A stretch of 22,995 bases of DNA, taken from positions 1-22,995 of the IMG/VR virus record IMGVR_UViG_3300024262_000259. One strand, written 5' to 3'. Both the position numbers and the translations under genes were made by a program. The notes under the pieces are model-generated. The model was not told where the DNA came from, did no database searches, and worked only from the letters and a program-made list of their open reading frames with translations. Below, one piece after another: positions 5,781 to 13,221 of this stretch; positions within the stretch are counted from its first letter, which is position 1, and each line of letters starts with the position of its first letter. This stretch comes from a virus.

Positions 5781-5811
5781 AGGGGTCATAAAGCATTTAT
5801 TTGAGGCTAAA
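5781..5811 (+). repeat. Direct repeat, copy 2, upstream of terminase
   Basis: Second copy of the 31-base element, exactly 190 bases after the first. It is followed by the TTGGAAAA tandem run, whereas copy 1 is followed by TATAAT and a single TTGGAAAA. Confidence 0.85.
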
Positions 5812-5899
5812 ATTGGAAAATTGGAAAATTTCAAATTGCTAATGTTTAATTGGATGTGTGAGAGACTTTAAGACTGTTTAAAGATGAAGGAAAAACATT

Positions 5900-5998
5900 A
5901 TGACAAATTCAGTAGAAATTACGAACGATCTTAGTCATTACATGTGCCAAACAATATCCTCAGTGTGGAAGAATGATTTAAGTTTTCTTATTTTCTAG
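5900..5998 (+). CDS. Possible 32-residue peptide
   Basis: A short frame begins at ATG 5900 with GAAGGA (5886-5891) eight bases upstream, better than many real starts here. The product begins M-T-N-S-V-E-I-T and ends in hydrophobic L-S-F-L-I-F. Nothing identifies it; it could be a leader peptide or a chance frame. It is the only plausible coding sequence in the control region before the terminase. Confidence 0.25.
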   Translation: MTNSVEITNDLSHYMCQTISSVWKNDLSFLIF

Positions 5999-6075
5999 AT
6001 GGTATTGAGACACCTATAAATTGAATAATGCCCAATTATTTAAGAACTAAATATTAATAACGAGAGGATTATGTT

Positions 6076-6558
6076 ATGGCAACAAAGAAAGCAAAAAAGA
6101 AATCTAATGCTGGAAGAAAGTCAAAATACGATCCAGAGACTTTTCCAAAGCTAGCAGAAGAATTTGCCAGACAAGGAATGATAGATTTAGACATAATTAA
6201 GGCTCTCGGAATAAGTCATACAATGTTCTATACATACCAAAATAGACACCCGGAATTCAAGGAGGCTTTAAAAAGAGGGAAGGCTCCAGTTAACATAGAA
6301 GTAGAGAATGCTTTACTAAAAGCTGCCAGAGGATATATAGCTGAAGAAGTCCAAGAAGACATCCGAGTAGACAAGGATGGTAATGAAGTAATCTACAATA
6401 AAGTTAAGAAGAAAAAAGAAGTTCCCTCTAATATTACTGCTTGTATTTTCTGGTTGAAGAATAGGAAACCAGAAGTATGGAGAGATAAAGTTGAAGCTGA
6501 TGTGAATGTTAAAGGAGATATCAAAGTTTCTTTCGATAAAGAAGATGAAGATCTTTAA
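6076..6558 (+). CDS. terS: Terminase small subunit
   Basis: This 160-residue protein would recognise the packaging start on the phage DNA and load the large subunit. It opens with a Lys-rich arm and G-R-K-S-K-Y-D-P (13-20), typical of terS proteins. A helix-turn-helix at about 36-58 follows (I-I-K-A-L-G-I-S-H-T-M-F-Y-T-Y), then the F-K-E-A-L-K-R-G-K helix, an oligomerisation region, and N-R-K-P-E-V-W-R-D-K, another family hallmark. The acidic C terminus fits contact with the large subunit, whose gene starts in the stop codon (TAATG). GAGAGGA precedes the start. Its location immediately before the large terminase makes the assignment firm. Confidence 0.88.
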   Translation: MATKKAKKKSNAGRKSKYDPETFPKLAEEFARQGMIDLDIIKALGISHTMFYTYQNRHPEFKEALKRGKAPVNIEVENALLKAARGYIAEEVQEDIRVDKDGNEVIYNKVKKKKEVPSNITACIFWLKNRKPEVWRDKVEADVNVKGDIKVSFDKEDEDL

Positions 6559-7919
6559 TGCCAACCTTCAAAAAGAATTCTGGACAAGTACGAGCAATAA
6601 AGCTGTTATGTGACAAATCACGTTACAATATGCTTTATGGGTCATCAAGATCTGGAAAGTCTTTCATCTGCGCCTATGCTTTGTTTGTGAGAGCATTCAA
6701 AGCACCTGGTAGCAGACATGCAATAGTAAGAAGGTATCTTACCAATGTTAGAAGATCAATGTGGGATGGAACACTACAAGATATTATCAAACTGAAATTC
6801 CCGGATGTAAAATTCAGATTGAATAATCAAGATCTTGTCATTCATTTCCCTAATGGATCTACAATAGAACTTTTTGGTTTAGATGATAAGCAACGAGCAG
6901 ATCGTATTCTTGGTTTAGAGTTTTCCAGCTTTCTGTTTGAAGAATGTTCAGAGTTAGACTATTCATCCATCCAAGTGGCTCTAACAAGATTGGCTCAGAA
7001 AAATGACTTGAAGAAGAAAGCATACTTCACTCAGAATCCTACTGTAAAATCCCATTGGTCATATCAAACATTTATATTGCTTAAAGATCCTCTAGATGGT
7101 CATGACCTAGATACAGAGATGTATTCATATCTCAAAATGTCTACTGAGGATAATCTAGACAACATAGATAAGGATTATCTTAAGACTCTAGAATCCCTAC
7201 CATTTGTTCAAAGAAAGAGATTCCTGGCTGGTGAGTTCTCAGATGATATAGAAGGCGCTCTATTCAAACAGCTCTGGATTGAAAAGGGACGAGTATCTTC
7301 CTCAGATGAATTTCAATATGATAAAACTGTAATCTCATTGGACCCATCTGGCTCATCCAATAAATCTTCAGATGAATGTGGTATAGTAGTCACTAGTAAG
7401 AAAGATGAAGAATATTATGTGAATGAAGATGCTACTGATCAATTATCTCCTGCAATGTGGGCAAGGAAAGCAGTAGAGCTGTATTATAAGTATGAAGCCA
7501 ACTATATTTTAGCAGAAGTTAATTTTGGTGCAGACATGGTCGTGGAATGTATTAGAGCAGTGGATAAGTTTATCAAAATTGAAACAGTAAGAGCTTCAAA
7601 GGGAAAATTGATTCGGGCAGAACCGGTTTCAAGTCTATATGAATTTGATCAAGTTCATCATGTGGGTATCTTTCCTGAATTGGAAATGGAAATGACCAGC
7701 TATCTTGGTGAAGGTAAATCTCCAAACCGATTAGATGCACTTGTTTGGGGCATTACAGATCTATCTGGTGGTAAGAAGTTCATAAAACCATCATTCACAA
7801 ATATCGAAGAACCAAAGAAAGAACCTGGAAAATTTGAAATTAAACAACCAGAATATAAAGAAGATGATAGGTCGATGGTAGATATTATTGAAGACGAAGA
7901 CATGTGGAGTGAAATGTAG
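6558..7919 (+). CDS. terL: Terminase large subunit (ATPase-nuclease)
   Basis: The 453-residue packaging motor has an N-terminal ATPase with Walker A G-S-S-R-S-G-K-S (28-35) and Walker B F-L-F-E-E (125-129), the coupling segment F-T-Q-N-P (157-161), and a C-terminal RNase H-like nuclease with D262 (S-L-D-P-S-G), E320 (L-A-E-V-N-F) and D393 (R-L-D-A-L) as likely metal ligands. Length and motifs match the PBSX-type large terminase family. It translocates DNA into the prohead through the portal and cuts the concatemer. The start overlaps the terS stop by one base, so the pair is coupled. The C-terminal 50 residues are acidic and may be a portal-docking tail. Confidence 0.93.
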   Translation: MPTFKKNSGQVRAIKLLCDKSRYNMLYGSSRSGKSFICAYALFVRAFKAPGSRHAIVRRYLTNVRRSMWDGTLQDIIKLKFPDVKFRLNNQDLVIHFPNGSTIELFGLDDKQRADRILGLEFSSFLFEECSELDYSSIQVALTRLAQKNDLKKKAYFTQNPTVKSHWSYQTFILLKDPLDGHDLDTEMYSYLKMSTEDNLDNIDKDYLKTLESLPFVQRKRFLAGEFSDDIEGALFKQLWIEKGRVSSSDEFQYDKTVISLDPSGSSNKSSDECGIVVTSKKDEEYYVNEDATDQLSPAMWARKAVELYYKYEANYILAEVNFGADMVVECIRAVDKFIKIETVRASKGKLIRAEPVSSLYEFDQVHHVGIFPELEMEMTSYLGEGKSPNRLDALVWGITDLSGGKKFIKPSFTNIEEPKKEPGKFEIKQPEYKEDDRSMVDIIEDEDMWSEM

Positions 7920-7969
7920 ATACTATAAATGTTAGAACAAATCTTTAAACCATATCAGAGGATAACATA

Positions 7970-9205
7970 ATGAGTATCTTTTCACAGATAAAGAATTATT
8001 TCAGTAAAGAAGCTGCCGAAGATGATACTGGAAGCGGTACATCTATAATAACTCCAAGATTATCTAACTATTCTTCTTTCCAGGCAAAGCAGTTAATTAG
8101 TAAAAACAAATACTGGGTTTATGCATCAAGTAATAAGAATGCTAGTACCGTCTCCAGTGTATTACTAAGACTGTATTCTATAACTGATTCTATTAGTGGT
8201 CAAAAGAAACCAATAGTCCCGTATAGAGATATTACTAATAAGGAATTAAAGAAGTTAGCTGCACAAACTAATCTTAAAGCTAATCCACTATTAGATTCTA
8301 CTCTATCCATTGAACAGATATTCAGACATCCAGCTTTAGATCTATTAAACAAGACGAACATTCGACATATACTATACTTTATTCAAATTTATCTAGAACT
8401 AACTGGTAATGCCTATTTGTTTGTAATGAATAACAGATTTGGAATCCCTGAAGATATTCAGATAATCCCAAGTCAATGCATAAAGCCAAAAGTTATTGAT
8501 GGAGAAGTTAGATATATTCTTAGAAATGGTCCTGAAGAAATAGTATTATCATGTAAAGAGATCATACATTTCAAAAATCCTAATCCTGAGAATCCAGTAA
8601 TTGGCCTTTCACCATTAGCATCTGTAGTTCAATCAGAAGATCTATATCAATCTATGATATCTTATGAGTTTGCCTTAAATAACAATTCTGCTATTCCTGC
8701 AATGATTGTTAAGTACATCTCAGGAGAATTGAAGAGAGAAGATAAGATTAAAGTTGAAGCAGAATGGAATAAGGCATTAAGAGGAATCTCTAAGACTGGA
8801 AAAATTAAAGTCACAGATGAAAACTTCAATATAGAGAAAATCGGTCTTGATCCAAAAGAGATGCAATATCTTAAAGGAAAGAAGTGGGTTAGAGAAGAGA
8901 TTGCAGCAGCCTTTGGAGTTCCATTAGCATTACTTACTACTGATAATGTAAATAAAGCAAATGCAGATGCAGCCATAGAGATCTATAAACAGTTTAGTAT
9001 CATTCCAAGGATTCAACTGTTAGAGCAAACTCTTAATGCTGAATTGATTTCAAGATATGCTTCAGCAGATAGATTATTCGTAGCATTTGATCCAATTATG
9101 AGTGAAGATAAGGAATTCAAACTAAAAGAGATCACAGAACTGTTTGAAGCAAATATCATAGATAGAGATGAAGCTAGAATGATATACGGTTTAGAGATAC
9201 AATAA
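7970..9205 (+). CDS. Portal protein (HK97 type)
   Basis: This 411-residue protein forms the dodecameric ring at the head vertex through which DNA passes. Family hallmarks are the L-T-G-N-A-Y-L segment (about 144-150), I-I-P-S-Q-C-I-K-P followed by the V-R-Y-I-L strand, E-I-I-H-F-K-N-P (about 198-205), G-L-S-P-L, and the clip/stem part with K-W-V-R-E-E-I-A-A-A-F-G-V-P (about 304-317), matching the HK97-family portal region. AGAGGAT precedes the ATG. The 50-base gap before it contains CTATAAAT (7923-7930) and AGAACAAATCT (7934-7944), a motif shared with three other late genes. Confidence 0.92.
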   Translation: MSIFSQIKNYFSKEAAEDDTGSGTSIITPRLSNYSSFQAKQLISKNKYWVYASSNKNASTVSSVLLRLYSITDSISGQKKPIVPYRDITNKELKKLAAQTNLKANPLLDSTLSIEQIFRHPALDLLNKTNIRHILYFIQIYLELTGNAYLFVMNNRFGIPEDIQIIPSQCIKPKVIDGEVRYILRNGPEEIVLSCKEIIHFKNPNPENPVIGLSPLASVVQSEDLYQSMISYEFALNNNSAIPAMIVKYISGELKREDKIKVEAEWNKALRGISKTGKIKVTDENFNIEKIGLDPKEMQYLKGKKWVREEIAAAFGVPLALLTTDNVNKANADAAIEIYKQFSIIPRIQLLEQTLNAELISRYASADRLFVAFDPIMSEDKEFKLKEITELFEANIIDRDEARMIYGLEIQ

Positions 9206-9230
9206 TTAGATATAGATGGAGATCCCATAA

Positions 9231-10334
9231 ATGAAAACTAAGTTAAATCTCAAGAAATTTCTTACACACCTTTCTGACGAGATGCAAGAAGGAATTGATT
9301 CTTGTTTGAAAGAATGTGAAGTTGATAATCCATATTTGAAAAGAATGGGTATGGTAGGAGATCTTACAATCTATAAGGGTGAAGAAAGAATTGTCCTTGC
9401 TACTATATCTAAAGTTGCTCTAGATCGTGATAGAGAAGTAGTAATGTCTAGTGGAATGGATATATCACAATATGAGAAGAATCCAGTAATCCTGGTGAAT
9501 CATAACTGGTCAGGAATTCCTGTAGGTCAATCATTACACACTATGACCTATCCAGATAGAGTTAGACAGAAGATCCAATTTGATTCAGATGAAGAATCCC
9601 TTACAATTTTCAATAAGTACCAATCTAAATCCCTTCGTGCATTTTCAGTTGGATTCGTTCCAATGGAGATAGCTGAAAATGGAGCTGCATTATTCAACCA
9701 GTATGCTGATATGGTTATTCAGGCTGGTTTTATGGATATAAAGGATGTAGATAATACTAAAAGATTCATTACTAAGTCTCTTCTTATTGAAAATTCAGTT
9801 GTAACTATTCCAGCTAATACTGAAGCTATTGCAGAAGCTATTTCTGATACTGAAGAAGTAGTTCCTGAAGAAGTTATTGAAACTCAACAAGACACATCAG
9901 GAATGCTTACTATTCAAACCCAAGCATCCAATAATGATGATGTTAAAACTAAAGATGTTTCAGAAGACATTCCTGAAGAAGATGAAATTCTTTCTGAAGA
10001 TGATTTAGAGGAAGTATTAGATATCATTGACTCTGAAGTTCTTGGTCCTGATGATGAAGAGAATTATGAAGAAGAGATTCCAGTAGAAGATGAAATTCTT
10101 TCTGAAGATGATTTAGAGGAAGTATTAGATATCATTGACTCTGAAGTTCTTGGTCCTGATGATGAAGAGAATGAAGATCCAGAGAATGAAGAAGAGATTC
10201 CAGTAGTTCCAGAAATCAAAACAGTAATCAGATTGATCAAACGGGCAACACCAGTAGAAGTTAAACAATTGACTGATGCTGATATTTCATTTATAGCTAA
10301 GCAAGAGATTTATAAGTCATTTGGAGGGATATAG
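9231..10334 (+). CDS. Prohead protease (HK97 type) with duplicated acidic tail
   Basis: Residues about 40-205 are an HK97-family (S78-like) serine protease that matures the prohead by trimming the scaffold part of the capsid protein. Likely catalytic residues are H91 (V-N-H-N-W) and S139 (A-F-S-V-G-F), with E187 in L-L-I-E-N-S-V-V-T-I-P-A-N as third-residue candidate. From about 205 the protein becomes extremely acidic. It contains two nearly identical 36-residue units (D-E-I-L-S-E-D-D-L-E-E-V core), then a short basic end (L-I-K-R-A). At 367 residues it is longer than a bare protease. The acidic tail may act as scaffold or internal head protein, which is inference. GGAGA about ten bases upstream supports the start. 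Confidence 0.88.
   Translation: MKTKLNLKKFLTHLSDEMQEGIDSCLKECEVDNPYLKRMGMVGDLTIYKGEERIVLATISKVALDRDREVVMSSGMDISQYEKNPVILVNHNWSGIPVGQSLHTMTYPDRVRQKIQFDSDEESLTIFNKYQSKSLRAFSVGFVPMEIAENGAALFNQYADMVIQAGFMDIKDVDNTKRFITKSLLIENSVVTIPANTEAIAEAISDTEEVVPEEVIETQQDTSGMLTIQTQASNNDDVKTKDVSEDIPEEDEILSEDDLEEVLDIIDSEVLGPDDEENYEEEIPVEDEILSEDDLEEVLDIIDSEVLGPDDEENEDPENEEEIPVVPEIKTVIRLIKRATPVEVKQLTDADISFIAKQEIYKSFGGI
9978..10172 (+). repeat. In-frame tandem duplication in the protease tail
   Basis: The 87 bases at 9978-10064 recur without change at 10086-10172, an offset of 108 bases or 36 codons. The short flank GAAGAAGAGATTCCAGTAG also occurs twice (10068 and 10188). Perfect identity indicates recent duplication or conversion. 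Confidence 0.9.
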
Positions 10335-10477
10335 ATTTTTCTTCTACAGAAAATAGAACTAAATAACTATAAAGCATTTTATGTATCCGAGCTCGTTAAC
10401 ATGGTAACCCCATGAGTATCCGGAAGAGGAATAGCTTGATTAAGATAAAAATCAATCTAAACCAAAAGGTACATTAG
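10335..10477. promoter_or_regulatory. Control region upstream of the major capsid gene
   Basis: This 143-base gap contains AGAACTAAATAAC (10355-10367), CTATAAAGCATTT (10367-10379; related to the repeat upstream of the terminase), TATCCG twice, and a weak hairpin TTGATT/AATCAA (10436-10455). It probably carries a strong promoter or leader for capsid expression; no sigma-70 consensus is clear. Confidence 0.4.
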
Positions 10478-11794
10478 ATGAAATTCAAGCTTAAAATGTT
10501 AGCTACTTGGAAAGAGTATGCTCAGGGCGATGTAATTGAAACAGATGAAGCAACAGCTAAGTCTCTGAAGTCTCTCGGTCTGGCTGAAGATTATGACGAA
10601 GTAGCTGAAGAAACTGCTAAGACAAAGAAAGCTGAACTTGATACTACGGTAAAGAGTGCAGTAGCAGAAGCAGTTAAAGCATCCTTGAAGGATATTAAAG
10701 GCACTGCTGGAATCTCTATTAATTACAATCCCGTGATTGAAGTTAGAGAAGAAGTTCCTACATTCAAAAGTCTTGGTGAACAGCTCCAGGCAGTAAAAGA
10801 CTTTGTTATTAGTGGTAATATGGATCCTCGTCTTGAGAATATTCAGAAGGCAGCTTCTGGGTATAATGAAACTGCTGGTGCTCAGGGTGGTTTCTTGGTT
10901 CAAGAAGATTTCCTGGATGAACTATCTCAGAGAACTTATGAGACTGGTGTATTGGCCTCTAAAGTTGCAGTAACCGAAATATCTGCAAATTCAAATGTCT
11001 TGAATTACACAGAAGTTTTGGATTATGATAGAACTGATGGTAATCGTCCTGTATCACTTACATGGTTGGACGAAGCAGCTGAAAAGCAGGCATCACGTGC
11101 ATCATTCCTTCGTAGAACTCTTACCCTTAAGAAGCTTGCTGGTATTTATTATGCCACAGATGAACTTCTTGAAGACCATGCTGCTCTTACTTCAGAAGTA
11201 GGTAGTTGGTTTGTAAGAGAGTTTGGCTTCATGCTGGATAGTGCTATTTATGATGGTACTGGTATTGGTACTCCAGAAGGTTATATGAATAGTTCCGCAT
11301 TGGTTACTCAGGGAGCAGAGGCTGGACAGGCAGCAGAGACAGTTGTTGCAGAGAATGTTTTGAAAATGTTCTCCAGAATGCCTTCTTACCTCCTTGGTGG
11401 TGCTGAGTGGTTTATAAATCAGCAGGTATTCCCGCAGTTGATGTCTATGACTCTAGCAAATCAGCCAGTATGGCTTCCGCCAAATGGTCTTGTTGGTGCT
11501 CCCGCAGGTCTTTTGCTGGGTAAACCTGTGAATATTATTGAGCAAGCAGATGCTCTTGGTACTGCTGGTGATATTACGTTTGGTAATATGTCTCAGTATA
11601 AAATGATCCGGAAGGGCGGAATTAAAGCCGCGTCATCGATACATGTCCGTTTCATAGAAGACGAAGTTTGTTTCCGCTTCTACCTTCGGGCGGATGGCCA
11701 TTCATCGTGGTCCGACACACTCACTCCGAAAAACGGTGGCGGGTCTGGATCTGAGTCAACATTGTCACCATTTATCGTTCTTGAAGATCGATAG
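10478..11794 (+). CDS. Major capsid protein (HK97 fold)
   Basis: This 438-residue shell subunit begins with a charged helical delta domain (about 1-75) of the kind used as internal scaffold and removed by the adjacent protease. The N-arm follows (T-F-K-S-L-G-E-Q-L, 95-103), then A-G-A-Q-G-G-F-L-V-Q (133-142), which typically lies near the mature N terminus, and the E-loop and P-domain. Further hallmarks are A-E-W-F-I-N-Q, the G-K-P-V-N-I-I block and I-E-D-E-V-C-F-R-F-Y-L-R-A-D-G near the end. Codon use is richer in G and C than in neighbouring genes, most sharply in the last 55 codons. The fold call is firm; the cleavage site is estimated. Confidence 0.93.
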   Translation: MKFKLKMLATWKEYAQGDVIETDEATAKSLKSLGLAEDYDEVAEETAKTKKAELDTTVKSAVAEAVKASLKDIKGTAGISINYNPVIEVREEVPTFKSLGEQLQAVKDFVISGNMDPRLENIQKAASGYNETAGAQGGFLVQEDFLDELSQRTYETGVLASKVAVTEISANSNVLNYTEVLDYDRTDGNRPVSLTWLDEAAEKQASRASFLRRTLTLKKLAGIYYATDELLEDHAALTSEVGSWFVREFGFMLDSAIYDGTGIGTPEGYMNSSALVTQGAEAGQAAETVVAENVLKMFSRMPSYLLGGAEWFINQQVFPQLMSMTLANQPVWLPPNGLVGAPAGLLLGKPVNIIEQADALGTAGDITFGNMSQYKMIRKGGIKAASSIHVRFIEDEVCFRFYLRADGHSSWSDTLTPKNGGGSGSESTLSPFIVLEDR

Positions 11795-11817
11795 AACTAG
11801 TTCTTAAGAATATATTG

Positions 11818-11855
11818 TCCCCCTGCTGCAATTAAATTTGTGGTAGGGGGATTTT
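11818..11855 (+). terminator. Intrinsic terminator after the capsid gene
   Basis: TCCCCCTGCTGC (11818-11829) pairs with GTGGTAGGGGGA (11840-11851), 12 pairs including three G-U, with a 10-nt loop and TTTT at 11852-11855. It lies 23 bases after the capsid stop. A 12-base palindrome AGAACTAGTTCT (11793-11804) overlaps the stop codon. Confidence 0.85.
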
Positions 11856-12000
11856 CTACGTAGTTTTGACAGTAGACTTTGGACCCCATTTATGTCATCT
11901 GTTATTTTGAGATTTTATAAGTCACAAGGGGATTAATATTTATAGACAACTAAATCCTTCTAGAAGTATTCCGGAACAAATCTAAAAAAGGATTAGTATA
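11856..12000. promoter_or_regulatory. Putative promoter region for the head-tail junction genes
   Basis: TTGACA at 11866-11871 is a perfect -35 hexamer. The best -10 at 17-base spacing is only TTTATG (11889-11894), so the promoter is weak or uses another factor. ATTTATAG (11937-11944, the inverse of the CTATAAAT found upstream of other late genes), the palindrome CTTCTAGAAG (11957-11966) and GAACAAATCTAAA (11974-11986) follow. AAGGA before ATG 12001 is the ribosome site. Confidence 0.35.
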
Positions 12001-12858
12001 ATGGGTTTGAATCTTACAACTTTAGAACTCACCAAAAGTTTCGCAGGTATTCCTACCGACACAACTTCACATGATATCTTCATAGAAACTTTAATCATTA
12101 GTACTTCAGATGAACTATCTACATATCTTGATCGTGACTTTGAGTTAAAATATCATAATGAGACATTTTATGGAGATAACACCAGGGATGTTTTACTCAA
12201 TACCTATCCTGTACGAAATATCCTATATGCTGGTCACTCAGGAGCAATTTGTGGATGTTCTGGTAATGTAGTAATAGATCTTACATATTCGGGCATAGAA
12301 CGTCCTACAATTCTTATTAATGATGACGCAGAAACATTAATTTTGAATACCGACTGTACATCTTCAGAATTACCAATAGCAATTTGTGATACCGTATTGG
12401 ATCTTTCTAATGCAATTAATCTGGAAACCGATTGGACATCTGAAGTTTCTAATGATCTTTATAACAAACTTCCAGCTAGAGCAATTACTGAAATCTTCGA
12501 AAATACTCTAGAAGATAGTGATGCAGAATATGAGTTTTCAATATTGATGCCATTAAACCAATTCAGACTAGTCAAAATGACTGAAAATGGACTGTATAAG
12601 GCAAGCACAACTATTCATTATGGGCATTCTTGTGTAGTTCTATATCAAGCTGGATATGAATTGACAGCAGATTTACCAACAGGACTTCAAACATTAGTTG
12701 CTAGAATTGTAGCTGATTATTACAGAAGTAGTACTAGAGATCTTTCTTTGGAAAGTGAGAAGGTTGGTGATTATTCATATAAGAATGCAGCAGGAGCCCA
12801 AGATATCATAAATAGATATTCCAGTCAACTCCAACAGTATAAAAACATTTCAGTTTAA
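12001..12858 (+). CDS. Head-tail connector (adaptor) protein with internal insertion
   Basis: The protein would dock under the portal to begin head closure. Its N-terminal about 75 residues follow the adaptor pattern: helix with D-I-F-I-E-T-L-I-I, Y-L-D-R-D-F, then E-T-F-Y-G-D-N-T-R-D-V-L-L and the Y-P-V-R-N-I strand. The C-terminal part (about 215-265) has the other hallmark, L-P-T-G-L-Q-T-L-V-A-R-I-V-A-D-Y-Y-R followed by E-S-E-K-V-G-D-Y-S-Y. Between them lies an insertion of about 130 residues, much larger than in lambda/HK97-type adaptors and rich in Asp, Thr and Cys, so the protein is 285 residues rather than roughly 100-200. The insertion may form an exposed domain on the neck. Confidence 0.75.
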   Translation: MGLNLTTLELTKSFAGIPTDTTSHDIFIETLIISTSDELSTYLDRDFELKYHNETFYGDNTRDVLLNTYPVRNILYAGHSGAICGCSGNVVIDLTYSGIERPTILINDDAETLILNTDCTSSELPIAICDTVLDLSNAINLETDWTSEVSNDLYNKLPARAITEIFENTLEDSDAEYEFSILMPLNQFRLVKMTENGLYKASTTIHYGHSCVVLYQAGYELTADLPTGLQTLVARIVADYYRSSTRDLSLESEKVGDYSYKNAAGAQDIINRYSSQLQQYKNISV

Positions 12859-12870
12859 CAGGAGGATATT

Positions 12871-13200
12871 ATGAGTTTTGTAGCACTCCTAACTGAAGAT
12901 TGTACAGTATGGGACCTGATAGGCAGAGATGGATTTAACCAGTATCAATTTGATATTCCAAGAACTATCAAAGTGAGATTTCAAGATAAAATAGAAAGAC
13001 GTATTGATGACAATGGTACTGAATTTATGTCTAGAGCAATCATCTATGCTACTGAAAAATTACCAAAGCATAGTTTCTTATATCGAGGAATTTCAACTGA
13101 ATTGGATCCAAAAGATCAAGAAGATGCTTACCAATTAAGAATTGCACAAAGATCACAGAATCCTCAAAATGATATTGAGGTTTTCAAACACATCATTTAA
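12871..13200 (+). CDS. Head closure (stopper) protein
   Basis: This 109-residue strand-rich protein fits, by size, position and pattern, the small stopper that plugs the connector after packaging and joins it to the tail. It has an N-terminal segment with D-C-T-V-W, a central R-F-Q-D-K-I-E-R-R-I-D-D-N-G-T-E-F-M-S-R-A-type strand-turn-strand (positions about 46-66), then A-I-I-Y-A-T-E, resembling the stopper/head-tail joining family. GGAGG nine bases before the start is the strongest ribosome site of this cluster. The order connector, stopper, tail completion, tail terminator, tube supports the call; sequence alone would not be decisive. Confidence 0.65.
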   Translation: MSFVALLTEDCTVWDLIGRDGFNQYQFDIPRTIKVRFQDKIERRIDDNGTEFMSRAIIYATEKLPKHSFLYRGISTELDPKDQEDAYQLRIAQRSQNPQNDIEVFKHII

Positions 13201-13221
13201 AAAGCTTCCACAGGAGCAAAC

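Larger units (their letters stand above)
5579..6075. promoter_or_regulatory. 497-bp control region upstream of the terminase genes
   Basis: This region holds a 31-base direct repeat (separate entries), a TATAAT hexamer at 5626-5631 with no good -35 partner, a short tandem TTGGAAAA/TTGGAAAA run at 5813-5828, CTATAAAT at 6014-6021, and the 16-mer AAGAACTAAATATTAA at 6042-6057, which recurs exactly at 15103-15118. Only one small frame with a good ribosome site is seen (5900-5998). Its position just upstream of the small terminase suggests the late promoter and possibly the packaging recognition site; both are inference. Confidence 0.5.

Noticed and set aside
5591-5811. Direct repeats as a CRISPR array
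   Set aside because: Only two copies, 190 bases apart, with no regular spacing and no cas genes.
8662-9228. Reverse-strand frames of 60-134 codons opposite portal, capsid, tape-measure and other genes
   Set aside because: They lie entirely opposite strongly supported genes and have Ser/Leu-rich sequences typical of antisense shadows.
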